DNA of 64,000 nucleotides from Cavia porcellus (Eukaryota > Chordata > Mammalia > Rodentia > Caviidae): NCBI RefSeq assembly GCF_034190915.1, contig NW_026947507.1, positions 20,003,501-20,067,500 of the forward strand, written 5' to 3'. Positions 13,336-24,990 of this stretch are shown piece after piece. Made by a program: the position numbers and the translations under genes. Numbering within the stretch: position 1 is the first letter of the stretch; each line of letters begins with the position of its first letter. The notes below the pieces were generated by a model. The model did not search any database and had not been told where the DNA came from. It saw only the letters and a list, made by a program, of their open reading frames with translations.

Positions 13336-13914
13336 ATTCCTGCTATCTTCTGACCTAAAAGTAAAGATAAAGGTAAAAATCAAATCTTGGTTATATAAAC
13401 AACCTTTTAAAATTTTGAATCCTCATCACATTATCTGCAATAATGCTTTCATATAAGAACCAACTAATTTTTAAATTAATGGCCTTTTACAGGATCACAG
13501 CTGTGTATGTGGACCTTAGTTTGAATACTTAGAAGGGGTGATTTTTTGTGAGCTAAATGAAAGCTGGAGCAGAAGTAAGAAACAAGGGATGGGAAGTATG
13601 CAGAATTTCCATTTCCTCACTTCAAGGACAAGGGGAAGGAGCCTGAAACCATATACCTGTGGCCTTATGGGGAGGAATGTAGCCATGGTCAACCTGTAAG
13701 CTAGTCTCAGAGAAGATGGGAAAATAAATCTACCTCTACTCCTGTCTTCTTTTACCTCGTGTAGCACTCCCCATTTGTCATGCCTATAGGACTCGCTGAA
13801 GTTAAGTTCTAGGATTCGAAGCAATGCCATGAAAAGCTGAAGAACAAGTAGGTATATCCAGAACAATTGCTTTTTCTAATTAGAAAGTATATCTTATTTG
13901 CAATGTGTTGTTTA

Positions 13915-14345
13915 TTCTTTAATTCCTTCAATTTATACACATTTGTGACCACCAACTATATTCAAGCTGTGCTTCATCTAAAGAACTACTTAGGAAGAAA
14001 AATTGTGTAAAAATTGTCCATATTCTCAAGGAGCTTTCAGTATCAGAATAGCATACAAACAGTACTAGAATGTGATCCACAGAAGACAAGTCACAAGGAC
14101 AATGTTAGGAGGATTAAGAATAAAAAAGAATGATTGAGGCAATCAGGAAAGACTTCATAAAAGGCATGACAATTGAGATCAGTCTTGTGGGATAGGTAAG
14201 GTCTTTATAGAACTGTTGAGCAGTGATATCTATCCCATATGCCAAGAAGACATAAGAAAATTTAAGCTATGTCTAGAAAGTCTGATGGGAATAAGGTGCT
14301 CCTTTAAGGAAGCAATGGGAGATAAAATCAGAAATAAACCAGGTA
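13915..14345 (-). mobile_element. L2 LINE fragment, antisense
   Basis: The plus strand reads as the complement of an L2 3' region: CTCAAGGAGCTTTCAGT near 14028, GATCAGTCTTGTGGGATAGG near 14180, and AGGAAAGACTTCATAAAAGG near 14145. These phrases recur in the same order in ancient L2 copies across mammals. No frame is intact. It predates the placental radiation, so it can act as an alignment anchor. Confidence 0.7.
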
Positions 14346-14362
14346 GAACGTGAATGCCTGTG

Positions 14363-14444
<82 letters not shown>

Positions 14445-14445
14445 T
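14363..14445. repeat. Compound (CT)n(CA)n microsatellite
   Basis: A nearly pure CT run (14363-14420, one TTT interruption) is followed directly by a CA run (14421-14445). The antisense Glu/Arg and Cys/Val frame at 14230-14445 is a by-product. The array sits just beyond an L2 fragment. Confidence 0.97.
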
Positions 14446-16150
14446 ACATTGATGCTTTCACTTTCACATGTTCACTAAAACAACGCTGCTCTTCTGCAAA
14501 GCTTCAGCAAGGTCACATCTGAGTAAATGCAAACTTCATGAAAATGAATTATATAATTTGATATTAGTACTACTCTGGTAGGGAACAAAATCCAATATGC
14601 ATATAGGGCATAGTTTTCTTTTCTCTAGCTTTATTATACATAAATGCTGCTTTCAAAGTACGATTGCTATTAGGATAAGAGCACCATCTAGTGTGTCCTA
14701 ATCTTATGTTAAGTTCCAGATCTGTTTCTAATGCCATTAGACAAGAGTAATACAAATACAAATAAATAAAAGCCTAACCTTCACACGCATTTTTGTTTTT
14801 AAAATTCAGAATTTAATCAATTAAGATTTTGGAAGAGTGTGTGATACTTCTAAAGAGTATCCCTAAAAGAAAATTAATCTTTCTCATCATTAACTGAGCA
14901 GAGGAAAGCATAGAAAATAATCTATCATCACTTTTCTAGCATACCAAATCTGGCAAATAAAATGCAAAAAGAGAGACAAAAGACAATTTGATTCCTAATT
15001 TCAACGTTAACGTGCAAAGTCACATCCTTGCATATTAAACTTCAGTGATCACTGTTTATTATATTATTTAAAGCAACATAGAAGCTGGAAGAAAGATTTA
15101 CTTTAGTGATTGTAATGTGAGGGTAAAATTTTCAGCTTTAAACAATTAAACAACATTAGAAAATAATCAGATAATGAACCCATAAAATTGACATGAAAAT
15201 AATCTCCATCTCCTGTGTTCTGCTACTGCTTTGTTAACAGAAAAGCAAATAGAAGAGGGAGAAAAAGGGGTAACTGAGCCACAGATTGATGAGAAGGCAA
15301 AGAACAGGAAGCACACAAGAGCAGTGGGAATTCAGAAAGAGAAGAATGAAAGCTGTGGGTTTTAGCTCCTCGTTTCCTATCCTTTAGAATTCTGCATTTC
15401 AACATTAGACCAGAAATCCTCCAATGGTTTTGAACCAAGGCAGTAATCTCCTAATTTATCATTATTAAAAATATAGCAAAATAACCAAAAAGAATGTGTC
15501 TACACAAATTGATATTCATCTGAGACCGTGCCTGTGCCTCTCCCAGCCTTCTGCAGTGGACCCTGACAGCTTTAAACAGAGGATGCAGCTTTCTCTTTGG
15601 TGCCCCAGCCATTAAGCCAGTCTCCTATTTAATTTTTTTCTGTTGATACCTTTGAAAAGAGCTGATAGTTTGCTCTCAAATGAGAGCAAATACACCATTT
15701 CCTGAACAGAATGTTTCATGCGGTGAATGTAGGTTGACTGCTAACAAAGAACAAGTGTGCTGAGACTTTTTCCTACTCTTTATAGGTTTCTCCTTTCAGA
15801 GCCACTCTGGGGAGAGTTTCTCCTTAACTCAGGGTACCCTCCTACCCATGGTCAATGGCCAGGTTTGGTGATGGCTTCCTATCTCTGTGTCTCATTATAG
15901 ACTGAATTTCCAGTATCACAATCAAATATTCTTGAAATGCATAAATATATTTTTGCAGTCCACAAAACCAGTATTAAATACACTTTCACTATAAGGAATA
16001 TTGGTTCTTAAATCCCTGTGGAAATACCAATCCAGGTAGGGAGTTTTTTGGAAAAGTTCAATCTACATATTTGCTCTCAGACACACTAAATCAAAAATCC
16101 CTTGGGGCAGGGGAAGAGATTTGGTATTTCAGTGAGCCCACCAGGTGATT
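14446..16150. other. Unassigned DNA with a short perfect hairpin
   Basis: No gene is seen. The region is free of young repeats that I recognise. It includes a 22-base hairpin at 15669-15690, arms TTTGCTCTCA and TGAGAGCAAA around an AA spacer. The stretch from about 15510 to 15900 is less AT-rich than its surroundings and might be a conserved noncoding element. Confidence 0.5.
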
Positions 16151-16154
16151 TTGC

Positions 16155-16515
16155 TCTCTCTAAATCCTCATGGACTCCCAGGCAGGTTTTGAGGGAGGTG
16201 TGGCACTGTACTGGTTGGTAAATCATCCACTGGTGAGTCTACCAGCTGTGTTATTGGAAGGCAAGTCATCAGGTGTGATACGGAAGGGAATATCTCCTCC
16301 CTTTCTGGTTCCTTCCTATTTTCTCTGTTTCCGGGCTACCAGGATCTCTCTCAGAGGGCATGAGCAACTTCCCTGCAACATCCCCTTCCATTGCAGTTTC
16401 TGTTTTGGAGCTGGCTGATGCTGACCATACACTATAACCTGGGCCAAAACAAACATCTCCTCTTTTAAGTTGCTAACCTCAAGTATTGTGTCTCAGTAAT
16501 GAGAAATTCGCTAAG
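16155..16515 (+). mobile_element. MaLR-type solo LTR, plus orientation
   Basis: The 3' half carries the typical end of the rodent MaLR-like LTR: AACAAACATCTCCTCTTTTAAGTTG, TGTCTCAGTAATGAGAAA and a CTAA terminus. Upstream are CT-rich CTTCC...TCTCTGTTTC words. It lies only about 220 bases from another LTR of the same general type in the opposite orientation. No internal retroviral region is present. Confidence 0.6.
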
Positions 16516-16732
16516 GCAACACTCTTATGAAAACAGCATGAATACCTGTATTGTTTTCTTTTTCCTTAAAGCTTTTCTGTGCATACTGCTTAAAACCGCT
16601 GTAGTTTGCCCTTTGCACAAGAAATCTTATCTATTGAAAGATTTCTACTGTTTAATTTTTAGCAACAATGATCCTTACAGTTTCTGATGCATTTATTCAA
16701 CTGAAGAGGTCAAAGTTCTAAAATATAGTATC

Positions 16733-17082
16733 TTAGTTACTTTCTCACTGCTGGGACAATATATCCAACACAAACAACTTAAAGGAGCAAAGGTTTATTT
16801 TGGTTCAGTCCATGGTCTGGCTGGCTCCAAGGTAGAAACAACACATCAGCAAAGGCCAGGGCAGAGGAAAGAGGTTGAGGCCATAATGACCAGGGAGTAC
16901 AAAGTGACAGGAGGATCCAGGAAGAAAGGGAGCCTTTTAGGTTATGCCTCCAGTTATCTGCCTCTTCGGAACAAGCTCCACCTCCTAGCAGCACAGTTAG
17001 CTGTAGATTAATCCCTCCCCACGATTTAGTCACCTTCCAAACATATGGATTTTAGGGGACATTTTAGATCTAAACCATAACA
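16733..17082 (-). mobile_element. MaLR-type solo LTR, minus orientation
   Basis: Read on the minus strand it starts TGGTTTAGATCTAAAATG, contains CTAAATCGTGGGG and CTTTCTTCCTGGATCC, and ends with AATAAACC (the polyadenylation signal, antisense to GGTTTATTTT) followed by TGTTTGTG...CAGTGAGAAAGTAACTAA. This order of signal and terminus is that of MaLR-class LTRs. The antisense 84-codon frame at 16779-17033 lies inside it and is noncoding. Confidence 0.75.
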
Positions 17083-17399
17083 CCTAAGATCTGCCATTAA
17101 AAATTGTGAAATAACATTTTGGTTACTAAAAGCGATAATACTCACAAAGACTTAACAGTTCATCCAGGGTTCACTCTCCAAGGTTCACATCTCTAGTGAG
17201 ATGTGTTCTTTCATTTATTTCTTCTCCAGTTTCTTCCTTTCTAGAGTTTCTGAGTAGTTTAGTTTCTATCCTCTGTCCTCCTTTTGTGTGGTACTCTGAT
17301 TGCTAGGGAAAACCATTCACCTGATCTCAGTATTCACTTCTCTGTCTCACTATTCCAATTTTTGTCTCTGATAGAAAGTTTCTTTCCTAATATTTATCT

Positions 17400-17655
17400 G
17401 CCTAGAAAGCTCTGATGCACCTTTCAAGATACAAATCAAATGTCACATCTGTCATGAGCTCTTTGCTGTACTCCTTAGAAGATGATCACGTTAGTCCCAC
17501 CTGATGTACTGTGCTCTATCCATAGCATGGTGCACCTGACGTGAAGCACATCTATTCACTTACGTGTCTATCAACAAGTGCTGAGCACTTAAGACAAAAC
17601 GCCTTCCTAATAGCTTTGTAGTACAGTACCCAGCTTTGAACAGTGTCAATAAGTG
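17400..17655 (+). mobile_element. L2 LINE 3' end, sense
   Basis: The plus strand carries the L2 3' landmarks in order: CTTTCAAGATACAAATCAAATGTCAC, a degraded CCTTAGAAGATGATC, ACTGTGCTCTATCCATAG, and a terminal AGTGTCAATAAGTG, which is a decayed 'gctcaataaatg' end. The fragment is several hundred bases short of the L2 coding region. Confidence 0.7.
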
Positions 17656-20600
17656 TTAAAAGATTTAAAATATGGCCTGTTCTAAGTAACTGCTCATTTG
17701 GGACTACAGGAGAGAAATCTAAAACAATAGTTTGAACAAAATATTTGGAATAGTTCAACAGCTTCAAGAGTGAAATGCCAAAGTCCTCTTTTGGCCTTAA
17801 TGTGCGTTATTTGAAAACGGTTTCTGGTTTCTTAATCCATTACTAACAAAAAAAAGATATATATTTGACATGAAAATGTGTGTAAAGTGGCAGAGAATAT
17901 AGACATAGCAGCTACAAATCTCTTTAGATTATTATAAGCACTCATCTGAGATTCTTCGAGATGTTTTATTTTGCTTTCCCTCTTGGCTAGATAACAGTAT
18001 GTTCAGCAATGCTGCTCTCTGGGAATAAGAAACTCTATCAAACACTATTCATCATTTCCCAGTAAGTTACAGGAAGCTTCAGATTTCTTCAGTATTTCTT
18101 ACAACTAGCAATGATTCCAAAGTTAGAGCAGTAATCTCTCTCAGAGGAATGAATAGACCTCAAAGAGGTCTTTGTAGAGCGCTTTCATATCAAAGGTTGT
18201 CGAGACATTTGTGAAATAACCCTAAAGGCTTATGGAAGTAAAGATACGTTTATCATAATTTAATATAGGCTCTACTGCAAAGTACCTCTCCATAGAAAAT
18301 ATAATTATTAATAAATACTAACCACTCGAGATACAGTATTTATCTCTTTACAGTAGCCAGATGCTTTACAAGATATTTATCCTACCCTAGTAAAAATAAT
18401 ATCATTCTCCTTCATAATTTAACATGAAAAATTCAAATTGGTAGAATAGACAACTTTAACTATTTGTACCTCTCATTTTGTCAAGAATGAAACTATTATT
18501 ACTTTCTTAATTTCATACTGGGGTTTACTAAGGAGAAATTATTTGGACTTGATATTTTTTAAAGTTATACTTACATTGTGCACATACAGATTCTGAAATA
18601 AAGATATATGTCTCATGCAACTTTTGATAGTATAGAATATTATACTATTACCATCATTAGAATTCCCATTCATATATACTAAATAATCTCAGTGCAGCTA
18701 AATCTCACTAATACTAATGAACCTGAAGCAATAAAAAGTAAAGTTCATAATATTTGATAAATAAGTTTAGCAATATGATATTTTTATCAGTGTAGTTCTG
18801 ATGTCATGAAGAAAGCCAAAAATCAAATATTAACATTAATAGTACATAAACTAAAAAATAGAGTTAGAATAAAACATTTTTAATGTGTTTTAGTGCTACT
18901 TCATCATTAACACACTGGAAAAATGCCCTGAACATGAAAGATTTGACAAAGTGAATTCCTTGAACATAAATACTACCAATGATACAATAGAAAATGAATC
19001 AGCTAAAAAAAAAACCACAAAAAACAGTAACAGTTGTAAGCCCAGTGATTGCAAAACGTATATTGATATCTTTTTAAATATACAGAAATCCTGTGCCCTC
19101 TGTTGACCTCACTACACACACAATTTAGGACCCTTATTGCCTTTTCATTTGTCTTTATAAGTTTTAAAATTTTCCTTGTGTTCCTCATTACACCATCATC
19201 TTATTTCTTCATGAAATTCCAGTAGCCATTGACTTTCTGTTATCTCATGGGTCAGTGTTAACTTCTGTCAAATTAAAATGCCCAGATTAGTACTGGACGA
19301 AAATATGCAACACGTTTGTCTATATGACTTGACAACTGGGTAAATAACCCGTATCTTATTAACAAACTACTGGATTCCAGTGGTGATACTGTGTCACTTA
19401 CTTCAAATAATCTTATTAGCGTAGTTTTTGTGTGAATGTTGTAATAGTACTTGACAACAAGTTCACAAGAGCTCTAGATACAGACTGAAGTCTGGACAGC
19501 CTGCTTATTATCAGTTTTCACAGTTTGTGCTTTTTGTCTCTTTTTGTTCCTTTATTTTTAAAAATTGTTCTCAGTTTTGCAGTAGGTTTTCCTTTAGCAT
19601 GTGGTCTTTTTACCTTTAGTGGGTTTAACAGTTTTGGCAGATTCATGCACGTACCTCGCATACTTTATCATTTTCTGTTCCATCATCGCCCTTGTCCTAC
19701 CCTATTCCCTAATTTCACATTTTTGGGAGTTTCAATGTGTATAATGTTATTTTTTCATATCATACCGTAGTATCTATCCTTACATGTCCTCTCATTCTTG
19801 TTTTGTTTTTAATATGAAAAAGACAAAGAGAAGGAAAATGATCAATTAAAAATAATTCACAACCAGTAAATCAGTGATATTCTGTTGCTTCTCCTTTGAT
19901 GGGTGGAAGACTGTAATAAAATTAGGTTTTCTTGCTTTCTTGCTGGCATTTTGTATGCATTAGCATGAATCAATTTCTAATATATTAGTAATATAGTATG
20001 TTTCATTAAGAACTACTTGATAAGCAGTAGTTTATTTGTACTATTATATAATTAAATTTATAAAAGATTATTTTATTATTCTATTTACTTATATTATTAA
20101 AAGTTACAATAATTAATAAAATATAGAAATATTTTTGTATGTTCATTAAATGATTTTTGTTATAAAATAAATAGCTATTGTCACTAAACATCTCACCAGA
20201 GTAGTAACATAATTCATTTATTTTTCAATTTTAAATATAAATATGTCAATATGTATGAAAAAGCAGTGAGTCAGTCAAATCAAGTTGAAGCAAAATAGCT
20301 ACAAATATCTTTATAATTAAAGCGCAATTCCTTTTTTTATCCAGGGTAAATTATGTGCAGGCATGGAATGAACTCCAAGAATGTGTTCCCAAGAAAACAC
20401 AGAAGAACAAAAGTTTAAAAAAGAATTTTAGTACAAGATACCCTTAAAATTATCAGTGACCTATGATGCTCCAGGGTTAGCATCATGTTAATCCTTTAAG
20501 GAAATTGACCTTACTGTTTATAAGACAATAATTTTGAGCTCCGATATCAACTCTGCAGCTCCTGATTTCAGTGTTTGGCAATTCAAAAATATGACAGCTT

Positions 20601-21284
20601 CCAAGGGCAGTGTATTAAAATGTTACATTTGGACCTAACTCAAACTATGTAGCATTAAATTTCTGCTGTTTGTCTGATCTCATTTTTTAGAGAGCAATTT
20701 TCCTTTAAATCAGGAATTAATGTATCTTTAAAAGACATTCACACATGATAAAATAGGTTTTATCAATCACAGATGTCAAATATCAATCACAACCTTTAGG
20801 TCTTTCTGAAAGTATTTTTATTCTTAAAAGTATTTTTAAGCTGTAATTTTGAACTTATTTCTTAGCTGTGCTTAAATTAAAGAAAAGCATAGACAAGACT
20901 GAGTAAGATTAAATAACCTATCTACTTTAGATATTGGTCAATAGTTGATAAGAACAAAAATAAACATTTTTCATTTAGCAAACTAGGCCTTTCATTGAAA
21001 AACAAATGACATATTAAAATATAATATAAATATTTGTTATTTTAAGGTAATAGAAATTTCCTTAAAATTAATATAAATAAAATCAGGAGACATGTATCAA
21101 GCTATAACCTTCAGCTGACCATATGATAGGTTCAGCAGTACATCAAAGTAAGCAAGCGAAGTTTAAAGGTTTGTAACTTCCTCCAATGCCATCCAGCAAC
21201 TTATAAATCTCATTCTATAAGTTCCACACAAATTTACAATGTGTACAATTTTAGAATTTTAAAAAACATTTATTACAATTATTA
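17656..21284. other. Unassigned, very AT-rich DNA
   Basis: No gene is recognised. A weak MIR-like antisense phrase lies near 18355-18450 (TGCTTTACAAGATATTTATC). The stretch around 20461-20740 lacks recognisable repeats and has balanced composition, so it may contain a conserved noncoding element. Confidence 0.5.
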
Positions 21285-21595
21285 ATTCTATTGATTGTAC
21301 AGATCAATGTTTGCATTGTGATGTTTCCATACGTGCACAGTTCCACCTATTTCCTTAAAAGTGACATGATTTTGTTCTAGTTTGCAGTGGAATAATACTA
21401 CATTGTGTACATGATCCACATCTTTACTGATTCATCTCCTGATGGGTGTTAGGCTGATTCTATTACTTGGCTACTGTGAATAGTACCACAGTAAACATGG
21501 ACATGTACGTATCTGTTTTATATCCTGGCTTGGTCTCCTTCAAATGTACACCCACACATGGTACAGATGGACCATAAGGTCTTTCTACTTTTCTT
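21285..21595 (-). mobile_element. L1 3' UTR fragment, antisense
   Basis: The plus strand reads as the complement of an L1 3' end: TTTCCATACGTGCACA, GGAATAATACTACATTGTG, GATTCATCTCCTGATGGG and TTGGCTACTGTGAATAGT. It is truncated and followed directly by a second, older L1 3' region. Confidence 0.75.
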
Positions 21596-22105
21596 TAGAC
21601 ATTTTAAATGAACTTTATTGAGGTATAAATTATATTCAGTAAGTTATAAATTATATACAGTAACCACAAAAGTATGTAATACAATTTGATGGCTTTTGAC
21701 TAATAACCATTTAACCCCTTCTTCTTTCAAGATATAGAACATTTCCTCATCTGAAATTTTCTGATCTCTCTTTGCAATCAATATACAATATTCCCTGCCT
21801 CATGTAAATAGTAATCTCATTTCTTTATATAGATTAAATTGTTCTATAAAATCATATAAATATAATCATAGCACATGTACACTTTTTGGGCTAGCTCTTT
21901 CAACAAAAAATAGTTTGGAAACAGCCATCACATTTCATTTCTGTTTTATTGCTGAGTAATATTTTACTATATGGATAACGCATTAGTGTCAGCTGTTGGT
22001 AGATAATCCAGTTATTTCCAATTTTGAGCTACGATGCATAAAGGTGTTATGAATATCCCTATAAAAGATTTTAAGTGATTGCTCTATTTGAATTCATGCT
22101 TAAAA
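21596..22105 (-). mobile_element. Old L1M-type 3' region, antisense
   Basis: The plus strand shows TTTATTGAGGTATAAATTATATTCA, AGATTAAATTGTTCTATAAAATCATAT, GCTGAGTAATATTTTACTATATGGAT and GTTATTTCCAATTTTGAGCTACGATG. This is the antisense order of the 3' end of old L1M elements. Divergence is high. Confidence 0.65.
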
Positions 22106-23236
22106 TATTATCATTTGTTTTCCAATTGTTATTTATGCTTGGATTCCTTTCTACCACCTTTTTTGAGTTAATCCAATATTTTAGTGTCTGCTGTATTTTC
22201 TCTATTGATTTCATAGACATATCTGTTATTACTTTATGGCTGTCATTTTAGGGCTAACAGTATTCATTTTGGTTTTTGTTATACAGCTAACACTGCATCC
22301 ATCTACTTAGAGTTAATGTTGTATTTTTTTTAAGTCTTCTACACTGTCCATGGTAGTAACATAACTTCCCACTTCTGTTTCCCACCTCCAATTTCCACTT
22401 CTTGCTTCACATTTCACAAATGTAATTATCTTCAAACAATATAATTTTTTACCTCCCATATCCTTTCTTCACATGTATTTATCTTTCACATGTGTTTCAA
22501 ACATGAAGCAGACTGTTATTTTTAAATTATGAGAAGAAAGTAGAATCATCTGAATTAGCCATTTTCAGTTTTTATTAATACTCTCTATAGATTTGTTTCC
22601 AGTCACTATAATTTTCTGTTGAACTAAGGAATATCTTACTGCAATGTTATGAGCTCAATGTTATAGGTAATGAATTCTAATTCTTATTTTTTTATATACT
22701 TGAAAGTAATTTTCTTTCTTTCTTAGTTTGAAGAATGTTTTAATTGACTGCAACAGGGGTTAGGGATATAGCTCAGTGGCACAGTGACTGCCTGGCAAGC
22801 ACAAGGTTTTGAGTTTGATTTTTGCTACAGAAAAATGGATACAACATCTATAGTGATGATTTTTAAATATCACTTTAAATCAGCCATTCCATTGTCTTCG
22901 AGTTGACATTGTTTCTAATGAGAAATCTGTTATTTTTTTGATTGTAGTTCCCTTGTACTTAATCTTCTTCATTTCTGGGGTTGCTCTTAAGATTTATTCT
23001 ATAGCATCTCAGCAGTACAGCTATAATGTGCTGAACTGTATTTCTTTATATCTATTATACTTGAAGTTTGCTCAACTATTAGTAGTTATAAAGTAGTAAT
23101 TTTTACAAATTAGAAATGTTGTTAGAAGTTGTTTCTTCAAATACATTTTTATTTCATTGTCTCATTTTCTTCTCTAGAACTAAAACTAAACAAAAGCATA
23201 TTACCATATTTTGTCCTATGCATTCTTTAAACTCTA
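22106..23236 (-). mobile_element. Probable old L1/HAL1-like 5' region, antisense
   Basis: The phrases CATTCCATTGTCTTCGAGTTG, TTGATTGTAGTTCCCTTGTAC, CTTAAGATTTATTCT and GAAGTTTGCTCAAC follow the antisense order seen in the 5' part of old L1 elements. An ID SINE lies within it. No frame is intact, and the exact subfamily cannot be named by eye. A continuation seems to lie beyond the LTR-like blocks at 23.2 and 24.4 kb. Confidence 0.5.
22756..22836 (+). repeat. ID SINE, sense
   Basis: The copy starts GGGTTAGGGATATAGCTCAGTGG, with the A box as TAGCTCAGTGG, and has a decayed B box, GAGTTTGATTTTT, about 45 bases on. It is followed by a short A-rich tail. It is inserted in the antisense old L1. Confidence 0.85.
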
Positions 23237-23955
23237 TTGTTGTTATGGACTGATAACTGGTGGTCAACTTAATGCCAGCTGGATTATTTCAGCATGCATT
23301 GAGTGAAGATGCTCCACTTGAGGAGGGTTACCAGGATAAATAGGTGGAGAAGAAGGGAGGTGTTGAAGGGATGAGGCATTAAGGAGGCATTGTGGGTTCT
23401 CCTACAAGTTTCTGTCTGAGCTGTTGGTTCTCCTGGAGAAGTTTTGGATAACACAATGAGCATTGTTTCCTGGCTCTGGAGGGGAAGACATGTGCTGCTT
23501 GGTCTCCAGGATGAACTCGTCATGCTGGCTTCGTCGCATGTACCCAACTATGCTTGTCGTTGGAGGAGCTCAGGGCCTCTGTGTCGCTGGGGACAGCTGT
23601 GGTGCCTTCAGAATAGTCCGCTCTTTGTTGTGAGTGTGACTTCTCGGCTCCAGCATAGAACCCTCATCCCACTAGCACAGCTCCTTCATCCTGCTGGCAT
23701 AGACTTTCTGGCTTCCACCGCTGAGCCTTGGGTCTTCCCGTCACGGATCCGTAAAAGAGACTGGCATGAGTCCTTCTTGTGGGCTGTGGACCTAACGAGT
23801 TGGATTCGTGCGAGGCATTGTCCTGAGCCCTGGGTTTTTAATCTGGACTCATGTGGGACATTGCTATGGGGTTTAGGCTCTTGGCTAAATAATGTATGTC
23901 TTTGGTGTTGCAGATAGACTTCCTGCATTTTCCTGTGTTAACTTTTGGTGACCAT
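23237..23955. mobile_element. GC-rich LTR-like block, probable solo LTR
   Basis: About 700 bases stand out from AT-rich flanks by higher GC and by retained CpG (for example in TCGTCGCATG, CCCGTCACGG and TTCGTGCGAGG). The start, GGTGGTCAACTT...CTGGATT, and the inner phrase CTGGCATAGACTTTCTGGCTTCCACC resemble LTRs of endogenous retroviruses (an ERVL or MT2-like style), but I cannot name the family or find its mate. The 157-codon frame at 23444-23917 and the 80- and 87-codon antisense frames inside it show no domain. A retained CpG set suggests a fairly young insertion. Confidence 0.45.
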
Positions 23956-24440
23956 TATAAAAATATTATAAATTCCACGTCTAATCCTAGTTGTTCTCTG
24001 TGTACAACCCCTGACTACAACAATTGTTTTCTTCAATATTTTTCTCATGAAATCAAATAATCTCTGTGTAACTGTCATCAATGTTTCTTATTTTTTCCAT
24101 CTAGAAGTTTCTCTTTTCCAGTACACATTTTTACTTCTGTTACTACTCTTTTCCATTCCAGTATTTACAGTTTTTTTTGTACTTACCATTTTTCTATGGA
24201 GTTAAACTTCTCATTCATTAAGGTAATACTTTCTCTTTTTTTTTGAGAAAGTTATATTAGTTACATTAAATTCTTTGCTTAAATTCAACAACTAAGTTAT
24301 CTCAGATGTAGCTTCTTTTGATCACTTTATTCTTGACTACAGATCAAATGTTCTAGTTTCTTTATATGTGCTGTGAATTTTAAACAAAATTCTGAACTTT
24401 TAAACTAATACATTGAGAAGATTCTGGTTTTTAAAATCTT
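23956..24440 (-). mobile_element. Probable continuation of old antisense L1
   Basis: T-rich sequence containing TTTCTTATTTTTTCCATCTAG and TTCTCATTCATTAAGG resembles the antisense ORF1/5' region of old L1. It is split from the 22.1-23.2 kb part by the GC-rich block. The match is by style only. Confidence 0.35.
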
Positions 24441-24444
24441 CTTA

Positions 24445-24990
24445 TATACAGTGCTCATTACTGTTATAGAAGGTGTTGTACCCCAAAACAAGGCCTTAAG
24501 ATGTTTAAAAAAAAAAAAAGCGGGGCAAGACATCTTTTTAAAAAAAAGAGCACTTTTATTTAAACTGGCACCAGTGGCACAGTGCAGATGGAGTTTGCAA
24601 AGCTGTGCAACTGGATTAGAATTTGACAGAGTTTTATAGTGATTAAACCACAGAGTAAGGAGTGATGTGAAGCAAGCAAGAATGCAGAAGGCTTTTGTTC
24701 CCCTTTGCTTGGGGTCAGAGACATTTCACAGTTGGTGGTCAGCTCTTTCTTTCTTAATCTACAACCCTTAGTCTGCTAATCCCAGGAACATTTGTTTCTC
24801 ACAAAGGGAACAAAGGTTGATACAGCAAGCAGGTTACTAGGGTGATGACACATACAGAACAGTATGATGACACGTCAGTTAATCTATAACTGTGTGGTTG
24901 GTGCTCCAGTCAGTCTTTTTAACTTTGCATTTTAGTTTTTTAGCATTTTAGTACAACAGAAGGTAGTTCAATTGCTACCTGATTATGTTG
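24445..24990 (-). mobile_element. LTR-like block with antisense poly(A) signal
   Basis: On the minus strand the block reads with an AATAAA signal opposite 24555-24562 (GCACTTTTATTT on plus), followed by an A/T-rich end and a run of T opposite the A tracts at 24508-24520. Upstream of the signal is non-repetitive sequence with purine-rich words. This is the layout of a retroviral LTR, but the family is not recognised. Confidence 0.35.

Noticed and set aside
13244..13456. Cys/Val repeat protein
   Set aside because: Produced by the (GT)n microsatellite.
23444..23917. 157-codon plus-strand frame, longest in the window
   Set aside because: It lies wholly inside the LTR-like GC-rich block and overlaps antisense frames of similar quality. 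No domain is recognised.
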